Positions 1-8,717 of a stretch of 40,928 bases of DNA are shown here, piece after piece. The stretch is from Candidatus Competibacteraceae bacterium (GTDB lineage Bacteria > Bacteroidota > Bacteroidia > CAIKAF01), in NCBI GenBank assembly GCA_014879445.1, contig JACSSC010000031.1, positions 1 through 40,928 on the forward strand, read 5' to 3'. The notes beneath the pieces were generated by a model. The model was given only the letters and a program-made list of their open reading frames with translations, did not search any database and was not told the DNA's origin. The position numbers and the translations under genes are program-made. Position 1 is the stretch's first letter. Every line of letters begins with the position of its first letter.

Positions 1-48
1 AAAGTCAAAGATTAAATTAAATGGATAAACAAACAAGATGATGTTATT

Positions 49-56
49 TAGTTTTG
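49..56 (+). promoter_or_regulatory. Candidate -7 promoter box for the XRE-type regulator
   Basis: TAGTTTTG matches the Bacteroidota -7 consensus TAnnTTTG exactly. No TTTG -33 element is seen at the usual 19-20 nt spacing. Transcription starting a few bases downstream would give a leader of about 55 nt that contains the palindrome at 98-111. Confidence 0.4.
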
Positions 57-97
57 TGAAATATTTAATAAAATATCTTGCAAATCAATACATTTAC

Positions 98-111
98 AAC
101 TGTAAACAGTT
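98..111. promoter_or_regulatory. Palindromic operator candidate before the XRE-type regulator
   Basis: The 6-bp arms AACTGT and ACAGTT flank a 2-nt AA spacer and end 6 bp before the ATG at 118. Position and symmetry suit a site for a dimeric helix-turn-helix protein, most simply the adjacent regulator acting on its own gene. The 11-mer TAAACAGTTAA at 103-113 recurs in the sigma-factor promoter repeat near 14943. Confidence 0.5.
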
Positions 112-117
112 AAAAAA

Positions 118-510
118 ATGAGTATTTCTGAACGAATTCAAGCGATAATGGATGGGTTGGGGCTACATGCATCGCAATTTGCAGATCGGCTTTCGATACA
201 AAGAAGCAGTTTGTCGCATTTTTTTACGGGGCGCAACAAACCGGGCTGGGATTTTTTGGAAAAATTATCACAGGCATTCCCTGAAGTTAATATACGTTGG
301 TTGCTAACCGGAAAAGGGAATATGTTTCACGGAGATGCAGAACTACAAATACAGCCCCCACTCCCACCCTATTCATCAACAGTGACAGAATTGCCTTTTC
401 CTGAGGATAAGCAGGCAATAATGCCACATTCGGCTCCTCAAAATCCACAGAGGGTATTAATTCTTTATGAAAATGGAAGATTTGAATTATACGAATCAAC
501 GAGGAAGTGA
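118..510 (+). CDS. XRE-type helix-turn-helix transcriptional regulator
   Basis: A 130-residue cytoplasmic protein with an N-terminal Cro/C1-type helix-turn-helix (about residues 4-66). The segment HASQFADRLSIQRSSLSHFF forms helices 2-3, followed by the tail NIRWLLTGKGNMF that is common in Bacteroidota XRE proteins. Residues 75-100 are a proline-rich linker, and the last ~20 residues form a short hydrophobic strand-like end of unknown role. No ligand or protease domain is recognisable. The ATG at 118 is chosen because the HTH begins at once after it. The palindrome at 98-111 suggests autoregulation. The permease gene follows 37 bp downstream but has its own promoter box, so co-transcription is uncertain. 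The regulon is unknown. Confidence 0.8.
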   Translation: MSISERIQAIMDGLGLHASQFADRLSIQRSSLSHFFTGRNKPGWDFLEKLSQAFPEVNIRWLLTGKGNMFHGDAELQIQPPLPPYSSTVTELPFPEDKQAIMPHSAPQNPQRVLILYENGRFELYESTRK

Positions 511-517
511 TTTTTTT

Positions 518-525
518 TATCTTTG
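518..525 (+). promoter_or_regulatory. Candidate -7 promoter box for the APC permease
   Basis: TATCTTTG is an exact TAnnTTTG match 22 nt before the ATG at 548, the same spacing as other boxes in this window. No convincing -33 TTTG is present. Confidence 0.45.
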
Positions 526-547
526 AATTTTAACCAACAAACCTTAC

Positions 548-1987
548 ATGAAAAAAAAATCAAATCAGACCGGAGGGCATTTAGGTAAATCCTTTGGCCT
601 AAACATGGCTATCGTGCTGGTAGTAAGCAATATCATTGGCTCTGGCGTATTTAAAAAAGTGGCCCCTATGTCCGAGTTGCTGCTTTCCCCTCACTGGGTG
701 GTATTGGCATGGGTACTGGCGGGCGTCATTACGCTGTTCGGCGTATTATCTATAGCTGAATTAGGTACGTTATTTCCCGAGTCGGGAGGTGCATATGCTT
801 GGTTAGAACGCATCTACGGTCGTTCTATTTCATTTTTCTATGGGTGGTCGTGTTTTACCGTTATTCAAACTGCGGCTATTGCCTCCATTGCATATGTTTT
901 TGCTGGAGCTGCCGGCTCATTTATTTCTTTACCACGTCTTTCACCCGAATGGGAAAGTATGGTTGTTTTTGGAAACATTCATCCATTTGAAAATATGGGT
1001 GCCAAAATGGTTGCCGGAATTCTCATCATCATTCTTACCCTGATTAATATACGAGGTGCTGAATTTGGAGGTGCTGTCAGTCAAATTTTTACGTGGATTA
1101 TCGTTTCCTGTATCGTGCTAATTATTGTAGCCGGGCTTTCATCGGCAGCCGGTGCATGGGCGCATTACGATTCTCCATCTCAGCAATACCCGCCTGCATC
1201 ATTTGGTACATCACTTGGCTTGATTGGCGCTTTTGTTATTGCTATGCGTCATGCCTTTTGGGGATATGAGGGTTGGATTAGCTTAGGATATGTTGGAGAG
1301 GAAATTCGCAATCCACAAAAAAACATACCACGTGCTTTGGTTACAGGTATTCTGATAGTTATTGGCTCATATGTTTTGCTTAATTTCACTTATCTTTTTG
1401 TAATGCCAATTGATGAACTCTTGGCCGAAGTGCAAGCGGACGAAAACACCATTGCTGCCGTAGTTGTTACTAACAAAATTTTCGGTCAGAGTGGTGCGCT
1501 GATTATTTCTGCCATGATTTTAGTTTCCACATTGGGTTGCACCAACACCACCATACTTACTGCTTCCAGAATATATTATGCAATGGGGCAACATGGATTG
1601 TTTTTCAAAAAAGCGGGAGCTTGTCATTCACGATATAACACTCCGGCCAACTCGTTGATTATACAGTGCATTTGGGCTTGTATTCTTGTATTTTCGGGGT
1701 CGTTTGACATGCTTACAGACCTTTTGATTTTTGCCGCATTTATTTTCTATGGTTTAGTTGTCGGTGGTGTTATTTGGTTTCGTATTCGCAGAAAAGACCT
1801 TCCTCGCAGCTACAAAACATTGGGTTATCCTTTTTTACCCATCATATTTGTTCTGTTTTGCCTGTTATTGGTTGGCATTTCCATATACGAAATGCCTGAA
1901 CATTCTATGATAGGATTATTACTGATTATCTCTGGTTTGCCTTTTTATCTCTATTGGACTATGCGATCAGGTAAGTCATCTTCATAA
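548..1987 (+). CDS. APC-superfamily amino acid permease
   Basis: A 479-residue inner-membrane transporter with about 12 hydrophobic helices. The first helix carries the unwound signature NIIGSGVFKK (near residues 28-37), typical of the amino acid-polyamine-organocation superfamily, where it contacts the substrate backbone. The run GYVGEEIRNPQKNIPRAL (about 253-270) is the conserved GEE..NP.r.iPrA loop of LAT/SLC7-like members. This family takes up or exchanges amino acids. The substrate cannot be told from sequence alone; neutral or aromatic amino acids are possible. The length is normal and the frame intact. It is convergent with the S9 peptidase gene, with a stem-loop between them. Confidence 0.88.
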   Translation: MKKKSNQTGGHLGKSFGLNMAIVLVVSNIIGSGVFKKVAPMSELLLSPHWVVLAWVLAGVITLFGVLSIAELGTLFPESGGAYAWLERIYGRSISFFYGWSCFTVIQTAAIASIAYVFAGAAGSFISLPRLSPEWESMVVFGNIHPFENMGAKMVAGILIIILTLINIRGAEFGGAVSQIFTWIIVSCIVLIIVAGLSSAAGAWAHYDSPSQQYPPASFGTSLGLIGAFVIAMRHAFWGYEGWISLGYVGEEIRNPQKNIPRALVTGILIVIGSYVLLNFTYLFVMPIDELLAEVQADENTIAAVVVTNKIFGQSGALIISAMILVSTLGCTNTTILTASRIYYAMGQHGLFFKKAGACHSRYNTPANSLIIQCIWACILVFSGSFDMLTDLLIFAAFIFYGLVVGGVIWFRIRRKDLPRSYKTLGYPFLPIIFVLFCLLLVGISIYEMPEHSMIGLLLIISGLPFYLYWTMRSGKSSS

Positions 1988-2062
1988 AATTCATGACCAT
2001 CTGCATCTCAATTCAAGATGAGAATATAGTAATATGTTGCTTGAAAAAGTGTAAATAACTCC

Positions 2063-2103
2063 TTTTAATTCTCCTATTTTAATCTATTAGATGAGAATTA
2101 AAA
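2063..2103. terminator. Stem-loop between convergent permease and peptidase genes
   Basis: TTTTAATTCTC (2063-2073) and GAGAATTAAAA (2093-2103) are perfect 11-bp arms around a 19-nt loop. It lies in the 144-bp gap between two convergent genes, where a bidirectional terminator is expected. The stem is AT-rich and lacks a long trailing T tract, so its termination strength is doubtful. Confidence 0.45.
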
Positions 2104-2131
2104 ACAAAAAAGTTTGGCTAAGCAATATCTG

Positions 2132-4240
2132 TTATTTGGTTATGCCTTCCAGGTCGAGAAGGAATGCGTATTCGAGCGCAACTTCCTTAAGACGTTGAAA
2201 ACGACCCGATTTACCCCCATGTCCGGCTTCCATTTCACAGAAAAAGAGAAGTCGGTTATTATCTGTTTTCAAACTTCGCAGTTTAGCAACCCATTTAGCT
2301 GGTTCAAAATATTGCACTTGTGAATCGTGTAATCCGGTTGTAACCAGCATGTTGGGATATGCCTGAGCCGTCACATTATCATAAGGCGAATAAGAAAGCA
2401 TATAATCATAATATAATTTATCTTTAGGATTTCCCCATTCGTCAAATTCTCCGGTTGTAAGCGGGATAGATTCATCCAGCATAGTTGTTACCACATCCAC
2501 AAAAGGCACTTGAGCCACGGCACCGTTAAACAAATCAGGTCGCATATTCACAACAGCGCCTATCAACAATCCACCGGCACTTCCTCCCATGCAATATAAA
2601 TGCTTAGGTGATGTATAGTTTAGGGCAATAAGATGTTGTGCACAGGCGATAAAATCGGTAAAAGTATTTTTCTTTTTCAGCAATTTACCGTCTTCATACC
2701 ATTGACGTCCCATTTCTTCACCTCCTCTGATATGCGCAATAGCAAAAACAAAACCACGATCAATGAGTGATAAACGAGCCGAACTGAAATAGGGATCCAT
2801 ACTGGCGCCATATGAACCGTAACCGTAAAGCAGTGTTGGGTTTTGCCCATTCAGTTTCAAACCTTTTTTATACACCAAAGATATAGGAATCAATGTGCCA
2901 TCATCGGCTTTGGCAAAATACCTTTTTGATTCATAGAGTCGTCCGTCATATCCTCCCAATACTTCTTGTTGTTTTAGTAAATCCTTATTGCGGGTTCGCA
3001 TATTAAAATCATAGACAGAATTAGGCGAGATCAGTGATGTGTAGCTGTACCTTAGCTTTTCGGTGTCAAAATCTACATTAATTTGAAGTCCAACGGTATA
3101 TGTAGGTTCTGAAAAGTCAATGATATAGTCATGATTGCCATTCCAACTGATTACGCGAAGTCGGGTAAGTCCATTAAATCGTTCTTCCAAAACCAAGTAC
3201 TGTTTAAAAATTTCGAAATATTCCAATTTCACATCATTGCGATGAGGGATGACTTCTGACCAATGATTTTTCCCGACGTTGCTTACAGGGGTTTTCATCA
3301 GCCGGAAATTTTTCGCATTCCAGTTGGTATTGATAAAGAAATGATTTTCGAAATGCTCAACGCTATAAAGCAGGTCACGTTCGCGTGGATGAATAATTTG
3401 GAAAGTTGCATCCGGATTGTCGGCTTTGATATATCTTACTTCTGATGTAAGGGTTGAATAAGATTCGATGAAGATATATTCATCTGATTTGGATTTGAAT
3501 AATGAGCATGAGAATGTTTCGTCTTTTTCTTCAAAAATATCTACATCAGCTTTTGAGGGCGTTCCCATCACATGTTTTCGAATTTTAAATGTACGAAGTG
3601 TTTCTTCATCTTTCACGTCATAAAACAAGGTTTTATTGTCATTAGCCCAAACATAAGCACCATCGGTATTTTGCACGCTTTTCTCAAGCAATTTTCCTGA
3701 AGATAAATCCACTATATGCAAAGCATATTTGCGCCTTCCTACAAAATCCACACCATAAGCCAGTAGATTGTTATCATGACTAACCGTTAGGCCTGCCACA
3801 TCACAAAAAGAATGTTTAGCAGCCAAAACATTCACATCAAGCATAATTTCTTCCTGGCCGTTCATGTTCTCTTTTTTGCGACAATAGATGGGATACTCCT
3901 TCCCTTCTTCATATCGGGTATAATAATAATAACCGCGTAACCTGTATGGTACAGAGAGATCCGTTTGCTTAATCCGCGCCACCATTTCTTTAAACAGCGT
4001 ATCCTGCAAAGGAAGCGTGTGCTTCATTACTGCTTGGGTATATGCGTTTTCGGCTTGAAGATATTTTATCACTTCTTTTTTCTTTCTTTCATTAAGCCAA
4101 TAGTAATTATCAATACGGGTATGTCCGTGAATGGTAAGTTCTTTTGATTTTTTTGCTGCCACAGGTGGCGCGATGAGTTGAGCGTGAATCGCTAAATGGG
4201 TTCCTGCCATAATAATGAGCGTAAAACAGATTTTTTTCAT
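2132..4240 (-). CDS. ptrB: S9 family oligopeptidase (oligopeptidase B-like), secreted
   Basis: A 702-residue serine oligopeptidase of the prolyl oligopeptidase clan (S9A). Residues 1-21 are a signal peptide ending near AIHAQ, so the enzyme is probably periplasmic or outer-membrane facing. A beta-propeller region (about 70-400) gates access, and the C-terminal alpha/beta-hydrolase domain holds the triad: Ser554 in GGSAGG, Asp639 in GLHDSQV and His674 in EAGHGGKSGR. The match to oligopeptidase B (cleavage after basic residues) is good, but cleavage preference is inferred from the family. The start is the ATG at 4240; an in-frame GTG at 4246 lies only two codons upstream. It follows purA by 15 bp and probably ends the spoT-fur-STAS-purA transcript. 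Confidence 0.88.
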   Translation of the reverse strand: MKKICFTLIIMAGTHLAIHAQLIAPPVAAKKSKELTIHGHTRIDNYYWLNERKKKEVIKYLQAENAYTQAVMKHTLPLQDTLFKEMVARIKQTDLSVPYRLRGYYYYTRYEEGKEYPIYCRKKENMNGQEEIMLDVNVLAAKHSFCDVAGLTVSHDNNLLAYGVDFVGRRKYALHIVDLSSGKLLEKSVQNTDGAYVWANDNKTLFYDVKDEETLRTFKIRKHVMGTPSKADVDIFEEKDETFSCSLFKSKSDEYIFIESYSTLTSEVRYIKADNPDATFQIIHPRERDLLYSVEHFENHFFINTNWNAKNFRLMKTPVSNVGKNHWSEVIPHRNDVKLEYFEIFKQYLVLEERFNGLTRLRVISWNGNHDYIIDFSEPTYTVGLQINVDFDTEKLRYSYTSLISPNSVYDFNMRTRNKDLLKQQEVLGGYDGRLYESKRYFAKADDGTLIPISLVYKKGLKLNGQNPTLLYGYGSYGASMDPYFSSARLSLIDRGFVFAIAHIRGGEEMGRQWYEDGKLLKKKNTFTDFIACAQHLIALNYTSPKHLYCMGGSAGGLLIGAVVNMRPDLFNGAVAQVPFVDVVTTMLDESIPLTTGEFDEWGNPKDKLYYDYMLSYSPYDNVTAQAYPNMLVTTGLHDSQVQYFEPAKWVAKLRSLKTDNNRLLFFCEMEAGHGGKSGRFQRLKEVALEYAFLLDLEGITK

Positions 4241-4255
4241 AAACACAAAGTTGGA

Positions 4256-5539
4256 TTAAAGCGCATGACGCATGATGGTTTGTTTACGGTCGGGGCCAAC
4301 AGAAAGTATAAAAATGGGCACACCAACCTGTTGTTCAATGAAATGGACATATTTCAGGAATGCATCAGGAAGTTGTTCTATGTTATTCAGGGCAGTCAGG
4401 TCGGTATTCCATCCATTCATTTCAGTATAAATCGGCTCGATTGTAATATCTTTTGATTCGAATGGGATATGTTCAATCAGCTTGCCATTAATTTTGTAGG
4501 CAGTACAAACCTGAATTTTGTTGAATTGATCGAGGACGTCAGCTTTCATCATAATAAGGCGAGTTACACCATTAATCATGGTAGCATATTTAAGTGCAGG
4601 GATATCGAGCCAACCGCAGCGACGTGGACGTCCGGTAGTTGATCCAAATTCCTTACCTATTTGTCGCATGCGCTCGCCTGTTTCGTCAAAAAGTTCGGTT
4701 GGAAATGGGCCGCTGCCCACACGTGTGCAATATGCTTTGAATATACCATACACTTCGCCAATTCGATTAGGTGCAATGCCAAGCCCTGTGCAAGCGCCGG
4801 CTGCTATAGTATTGGAGGATGTAACAAACGGATAACTGCCAAAATCAATATCCAGCAGCGTACCTTGGGCACCTTCGGCCAGCACATTTTTGTTTTGGCC
4901 TAAGTAACTATTCACCTCATATTCGCTATCGCAACGAGGGATGGATTGAATGGCCTGTATGGCATCGAACCATTCTTTTTCCATATCAGGCAGATTAAAA
5001 TCATCAAACTCATATAAGCGAATCAGTTCAATGTGTTTGTTTCGAAGAAACTCATATCGTGCATAAAAATCATGGGCTTCTGTATCGCCAACACGAAGGC
5101 CGTTTCTTCCGGTCTTATCCATGTATGTAGGGCCAATTCCTTTAAGGGTAGAACCAATTTTAGCATGTCCTTTTGCTGCTTCGGAAGCGGCATCCAACAC
5201 ACGATGTGTGGGCAAAATAAGATGCGCTTTACGAGATATGCTAAGATTATCTTGAACACGAACACCCTTTTCGGCCAATTTTTGAATTTCGCGTGCCAAA
5301 ATGATGGGGTCAATCACAACGCCATTGCCAATAAGATTCATTTTATCGGGATGAAAAATCCCTGACGGAATTGTATGGAGTACATGCTTGACGCCCTCAA
5401 ACTCAAGGGAATGACCAGCATTTGGGCCACCCTGAAAACGAGCAATCAAATCATAGTGAGGCGTAAGTACATCCACAATTTTACCTTTCCCTTCATCGCC
5501 CCATTGCAAACCCAATAACACATCGGCTTTAGTCATCAT
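4256..5539 (-). CDS. purA: Adenylosuccinate synthase
   Basis: A cytosolic enzyme joining IMP and aspartate with GTP hydrolysis, the first committed step from IMP to AMP. It has 427 residues, normal for the family. Visible signatures are the N-terminal loop GLQWGDEGKGK (10-20) with catalytic Asp15, FQGGPNAGH with His43, IGSTLKGIGPTYMDKTGRNG, the AEGAQGTLLDIDFG loop, and the GTTGRPRR-like segment (here GSTTGRPRRCGWLD). Two adjacent ATG codons make the start uncertain by one residue. The gene is 21 bp downstream of the STAS gene in the (p)ppGpp/Fur run. ppGpp is a known inhibitor of adenylosuccinate synthases, which makes the neighbourhood functionally sensible. Confidence 0.97.
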   Translation of the reverse strand: MMTKADVLLGLQWGDEGKGKIVDVLTPHYDLIARFQGGPNAGHSLEFEGVKHVLHTIPSGIFHPDKMNLIGNGVVIDPIILAREIQKLAEKGVRVQDNLSISRKAHLILPTHRVLDAASEAAKGHAKIGSTLKGIGPTYMDKTGRNGLRVGDTEAHDFYARYEFLRNKHIELIRLYEFDDFNLPDMEKEWFDAIQAIQSIPRCDSEYEVNSYLGQNKNVLAEGAQGTLLDIDFGSYPFVTSSNTIAAGACTGLGIAPNRIGEVYGIFKAYCTRVGSGPFPTELFDETGERMRQIGKEFGSTTGRPRRCGWLDIPALKYATMINGVTRLIMMKADVLDQFNKIQVCTAYKINGKLIEHIPFESKDITIEPIYTEMNGWNTDLTALNNIEQLPDAFLKYVHFIEQQVGVPIFILSVGPDRKQTIMRHAL

Positions 5540-5560
5540 AAAAAATCAGTATTTAAAAAA

Positions 5561-5908
5561 TCATTTACCCGCGTAGAATTGTGATGCTTCTGTCAGGTTA
5601 TTTTTAATTGTAAAAATTGAATTGAGTTTTGTTACAATAAACAGTTTTTGAATATCTTCGGAGATATTAATAATAACAGCATCGCCACCTGCATTGCGGG
5701 CTTTAGTGAGTACTTGCAGAAGTATGCCCAGTCCTTCGCTGCTAAGGTGATTGAGCCCTTGAAGGTCGATCACGAATTTTGAAATATTTTTCCGCACTTC
5801 GTGCAGTTCTTCCATAAAAGGTTTTGCTTCAAAGGCGCTTAATAAGGAACCGTGAAATGCGACCACAGCATATTGGCTTTTAATTTCTATTGAATAGGTA
5901 AATGACAC
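5561..5908 (-). CDS. STAS domain protein (anti-anti-sigma factor-like)
   Basis: A 115-residue single-domain STAS protein. The core VIDLQGLNHLSSEGLGILLQV (about 46-66, quoted in part) matches the phosphorylatable Ser loop of SpoIIAA/RsbV-type antagonists; Ser56 or Ser57 would be the modified residue. Such proteins bind a serine kinase/anti-sigma partner and release a sigma factor, or act as regulatory adaptors. No HATPase kinase or PP2C phosphatase partner is encoded in this window, so the partner is unknown. The start codon is GTG at 5908; no earlier ATG fits and the fold begins at once. It lies 50 bp after the Fur-family gene and 21 bp before purA. Confidence 0.8.
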   Translation of the reverse strand: MSFTYSIEIKSQYAVVAFHGSLLSAFEAKPFMEELHEVRKNISKFVIDLQGLNHLSSEGLGILLQVLTKARNAGGDAVIINISEDIQKLFIVTKLNSIFTIKNNLTEASQFYAGK

Positions 5909-5958
5909 GATTAATTAATTAAGAGGTAAAGATAAAAAAAATAGAAAGGAAAGATGAA

Positions 5959-6423
5959 TTATTTTGGTTTATGCTTACAGTCCGGTGTCTTGCATGCCCC
6001 ATAAATAACTAAGGAATGGCTCATCACATCAAAATTGAGCAGTCCGGCTACTCCTTGTTGGATATGATGAATTCGCGGGTCGCAAAATTCAATAATACGC
6101 CCACAATCCATACAAACCAAGTGGTCGTGTTGTTTGTTGCCAAAAGATTTTTCGTATTGGGCTATCGTTCCGGAAAACTGGTGTTTACGTACCAAATCAC
6201 ATTCAAGAAGCAAGTCAAGTGTATTATATACAGTAGCTCGGCTTACACGATAATTCCTATTTTTCATACTATCGTATAATTCTTCAACGTCAAAATGCTC
6301 ATTGCTGGCATAGATTTCTTCCAGGATGGCAAATCGTTCGGTGGTTTTACGGTGACCATTCTTTTCGAGATAGGCCGAAAAGATCTGCTTAACTTTTTCA
6401 AATATATTATCGTTGTTCATCAT
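5959..6423 (-). CDS. Fur-family metal-dependent transcriptional repressor
   Basis: A 154-residue Fur/PerR/Zur-type regulator. The N-terminal winged helix (about 15-85) includes the recognition segment [18 protein letters not shown]. The C-terminal dimerisation domain carries metal ligands in the [10 protein letters not shown] stretch (about 97-106) and a second Cys pair at the end (CKTPDCKHK), giving the structural zinc site. Whether it senses iron, zinc or peroxide cannot be settled by eye. Its ATG overlaps the stop codon of the upstream (p)ppGpp gene (TAATG), so translation is probably coupled. Two consecutive ATGs leave one residue of ambiguity. Confidence 0.92.
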   Translation of the reverse strand: MMNNDNIFEKVKQIFSAYLEKNGHRKTTERFAILEEIYASNEHFDVEELYDSMKNRNYRVSRATVYNTLDLLLECDLVRKHQFSGTIAQYEKSFGNKQHDHLVCMDCGRIIEFCDPRIHHIQQGVAGLLNFDVMSHSLVIYGACKTPDCKHKPK

Positions 6424-8654
6424 TATGCCTCATCTATTCTATCAACAGAAATTACACCCGGAAGTTTTTTAAGTTTTACAATGAGTTCGTTCAAATGGCG
6501 TGTATCTTGAACAAATAAAGTAATTTTTCCTTCAAAAACACCATCATTACTATCAAAACTCAATGAGCGCATATTAACTTTCATTTGATTGGAGATGAGC
6601 TTGGTAATTCGATTCACAATACCCACATCATCAATCCCTTTGACGGTAAGGCCGGTCAAAAATGATAAGGTTTCGCCTCCAGTCCATTTGGCTTTTACAA
6701 TACGATAAGCGTAATTAGAGAGTAGTTGTATGGCATTAGGGCAGTTGATTTTATGAATTTTAATTCCATCGTTGATGGTAACAAAGCCAAACACTTCATC
6801 GCCGGGAATAGGATTGCAGCAAGGCGCCAATGTATAATCAATTTTCTCTGCATTTTCTCCAATTAAAAGCTGTTCTCCTCCCCTATCGTATTTTTTTACG
6901 AGATTTTCAAACGACTCTTTAATTTCGTTATTCTTTGATCCTTTTCGAGTAAGTTTTTTGGCCAAATATGAATACCAACTTTTTTTGCCTTCTTCTTTGT
7001 AGAAATTTTTTATTTGTTGACTAGTTATCAGGCCCTTCCCTACTCTATGGTAAAATTCAAGTTCGTCTTGAAGTTTAAAAAATTTGAGGATAATATTGAT
7101 ATCTTTAGGATTGAAATTATAATTCAATCGGCGAAGTTTTCTTTCAAAAATTTCTTTACCGTCTTCAGCTATACGCTTCTTTTCTTCTTTTAATGCCGCT
7201 TTAATACGGGTACGAGCTTTGCCGGTATTAACGAAATGAAGCCAATCCTCTTTAGGTGATTGTTTTTGAGAAGTAATGATTTCGATTTGGTCGCCACTAT
7301 TGAGTTTATGACTTAGCGGAACAAGTCGGTTATTCACTTTAGCGCCAAGACATTTATCTCCCACATCGCTGTGTATTTCATAGGCAAAGTCAAGCGCTGT
7401 AGCATTGGCTGGTAGGGTTCGCAATTCGCCTTTAGGTGTAAAGACGTAAATTTCGTCTGTATAAAGATTTAGTTTAAAAGCATCTACAAAATCAACGGCC
7501 TCTTCTTCTTTATTTTCGAGAAATTCTCTGATTTTAGTAATCCACTCATCAATGGCTGTTTCTGTATTCGACTCTTTATACTTCCAATGAGCAGCATAAC
7601 CACGTTCGGCCACTTCATCCATGCGTTTAGTGCGGATTTGCACTTCTACCCATTTGCCGGTCGGGCTCATCACTGTAACATGCAACGATTCGTATCCATT
7701 GGCCCGTGGAAAAGATATCCAATCGCGAAGGCGGTCGGGCTTGGGTTGATACAAATCAGTTACAACAGAATAGGTTTTCCAAATTTCTGATTTTTCGGTC
7801 TGTAGCGGAACATCAAGGATAATGCGGATGGCAAAAATATCGTAGATTTCTTCAAACGGAACGCCTTTTTTGTGGATTTTATTCCAAATAGAATAGATCG
7901 ATTTTGTTCGCCCTTTCACTTCGTACGCCAGTTCAGCTTCATCCAATTTCTTTTTAATCGGTTGGGTAAATTGTCGAATGAAGCGCTCCATAACATCCTT
8001 TGATTTTTCGAGTCGCTGGATGATATCCTGGTACTGTTCGGGTTCAAGATATTTGAGACAAAGGTCTTCGAGTTCGGTTTTGATATTATACAATCCGAGT
8101 CGGTGTGCCAACGGGGCATAGAGGAAAAGCGTTTCAGATGCAATTTTGAGTTGCTTATCGCGTGCCATGTGGTCGAGGGTGCGCATATTATGCAAGCGAT
8201 CTGCAATTTTTATCAGAATAACACGAATATCTTCAGAAAGTGTAAGCACAATTTTTCTAAAATTTTCGGCCTGAATAGATTGTGTATTATCAAAAACGCC
8301 TGATATTTTAGTAAGCCCGTCAATGATCTTAGAAACGGAATCGCCGAAGAATTTTTCCATGTCTTCGAGTGTCAATTCAGTATCTTCAACCACATCGTGC
8401 AGAAGTGCACAAATTATAGATGTAGCACCAAGCCCCATTTCCTGCACGACAATTTGAGCAACGGCAATGGGATGATAAATATAGGGTTCGCCTGATTTTC
8501 GACGCATGTGTTTATGTGCATCAACGGCAATTTGAAACGCTTTTTTGATTTGTTTTTTTTCTTCGTTATCCTGAATAATAGGACGTGCATACTTCAACAA
8601 CAGGCGATAACGCTTGAGCAATTCTTTCCTTTCCTTTTCCGGATCTGTTTGCAT
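6423..8654 (-). CDS. Bifunctional (p)ppGpp synthetase/hydrolase (RelA/SpoT family)
   Basis: A 743-residue long Rel/SpoT homolog that makes and degrades (p)ppGpp in the stringent response. The order is: HD hydrolase domain (about 40-150) with His61, the HD pair His86-Asp87 and the ED pair at 90-91; synthetase domain (about 230-360) with [13 protein letters not shown] and the RANGYESLH and EVQIRT segments; TGS domain (about 395-455, [20 protein letters not shown]); a helical/zinc-finger-like stretch with [12 protein letters not shown]; and a C-terminal ACT domain (about 660-740). The intact HD motif supports an active hydrolase, so this is probably the main alarmone enzyme of the cell. It heads a five-gene run. 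A weak -7-like box (TAATTTAG) sits 18 nt before the ATG. Confidence 0.96.
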   Translation of the reverse strand: MQTDPEKERKELLKRYRLLLKYARPIIQDNEEKKQIKKAFQIAVDAHKHMRRKSGEPYIYHPIAVAQIVVQEMGLGATSIICALLHDVVEDTELTLEDMEKFFGDSVSKIIDGLTKISGVFDNTQSIQAENFRKIVLTLSEDIRVILIKIADRLHNMRTLDHMARDKQLKIASETLFLYAPLAHRLGLYNIKTELEDLCLKYLEPEQYQDIIQRLEKSKDVMERFIRQFTQPIKKKLDEAELAYEVKGRTKSIYSIWNKIHKKGVPFEEIYDIFAIRIILDVPLQTEKSEIWKTYSVVTDLYQPKPDRLRDWISFPRANGYESLHVTVMSPTGKWVEVQIRTKRMDEVAERGYAAHWKYKESNTETAIDEWITKIREFLENKEEEAVDFVDAFKLNLYTDEIYVFTPKGELRTLPANATALDFAYEIHSDVGDKCLGAKVNNRLVPLSHKLNSGDQIEIITSQKQSPKEDWLHFVNTGKARTRIKAALKEEKKRIAEDGKEIFERKLRRLNYNFNPKDINIILKFFKLQDELEFYHRVGKGLITSQQIKNFYKEEGKKSWYSYLAKKLTRKGSKNNEIKESFENLVKKYDRGGEQLLIGENAEKIDYTLAPCCNPIPGDEVFGFVTINDGIKIHKINCPNAIQLLSNYAYRIVKAKWTGGETLSFLTGLTVKGIDDVGIVNRITKLISNQMKVNMRSLSFDSNDGVFEGKITLFVQDTRHLNELIVKLKKLPGVISVDRIDEA

Positions 8655-8717
8655 GCAAATAATAGATTTGCGCTAAATTACAAAAGAATAGAAATAAATG
8701 TTGAAAGTGTGATTATT

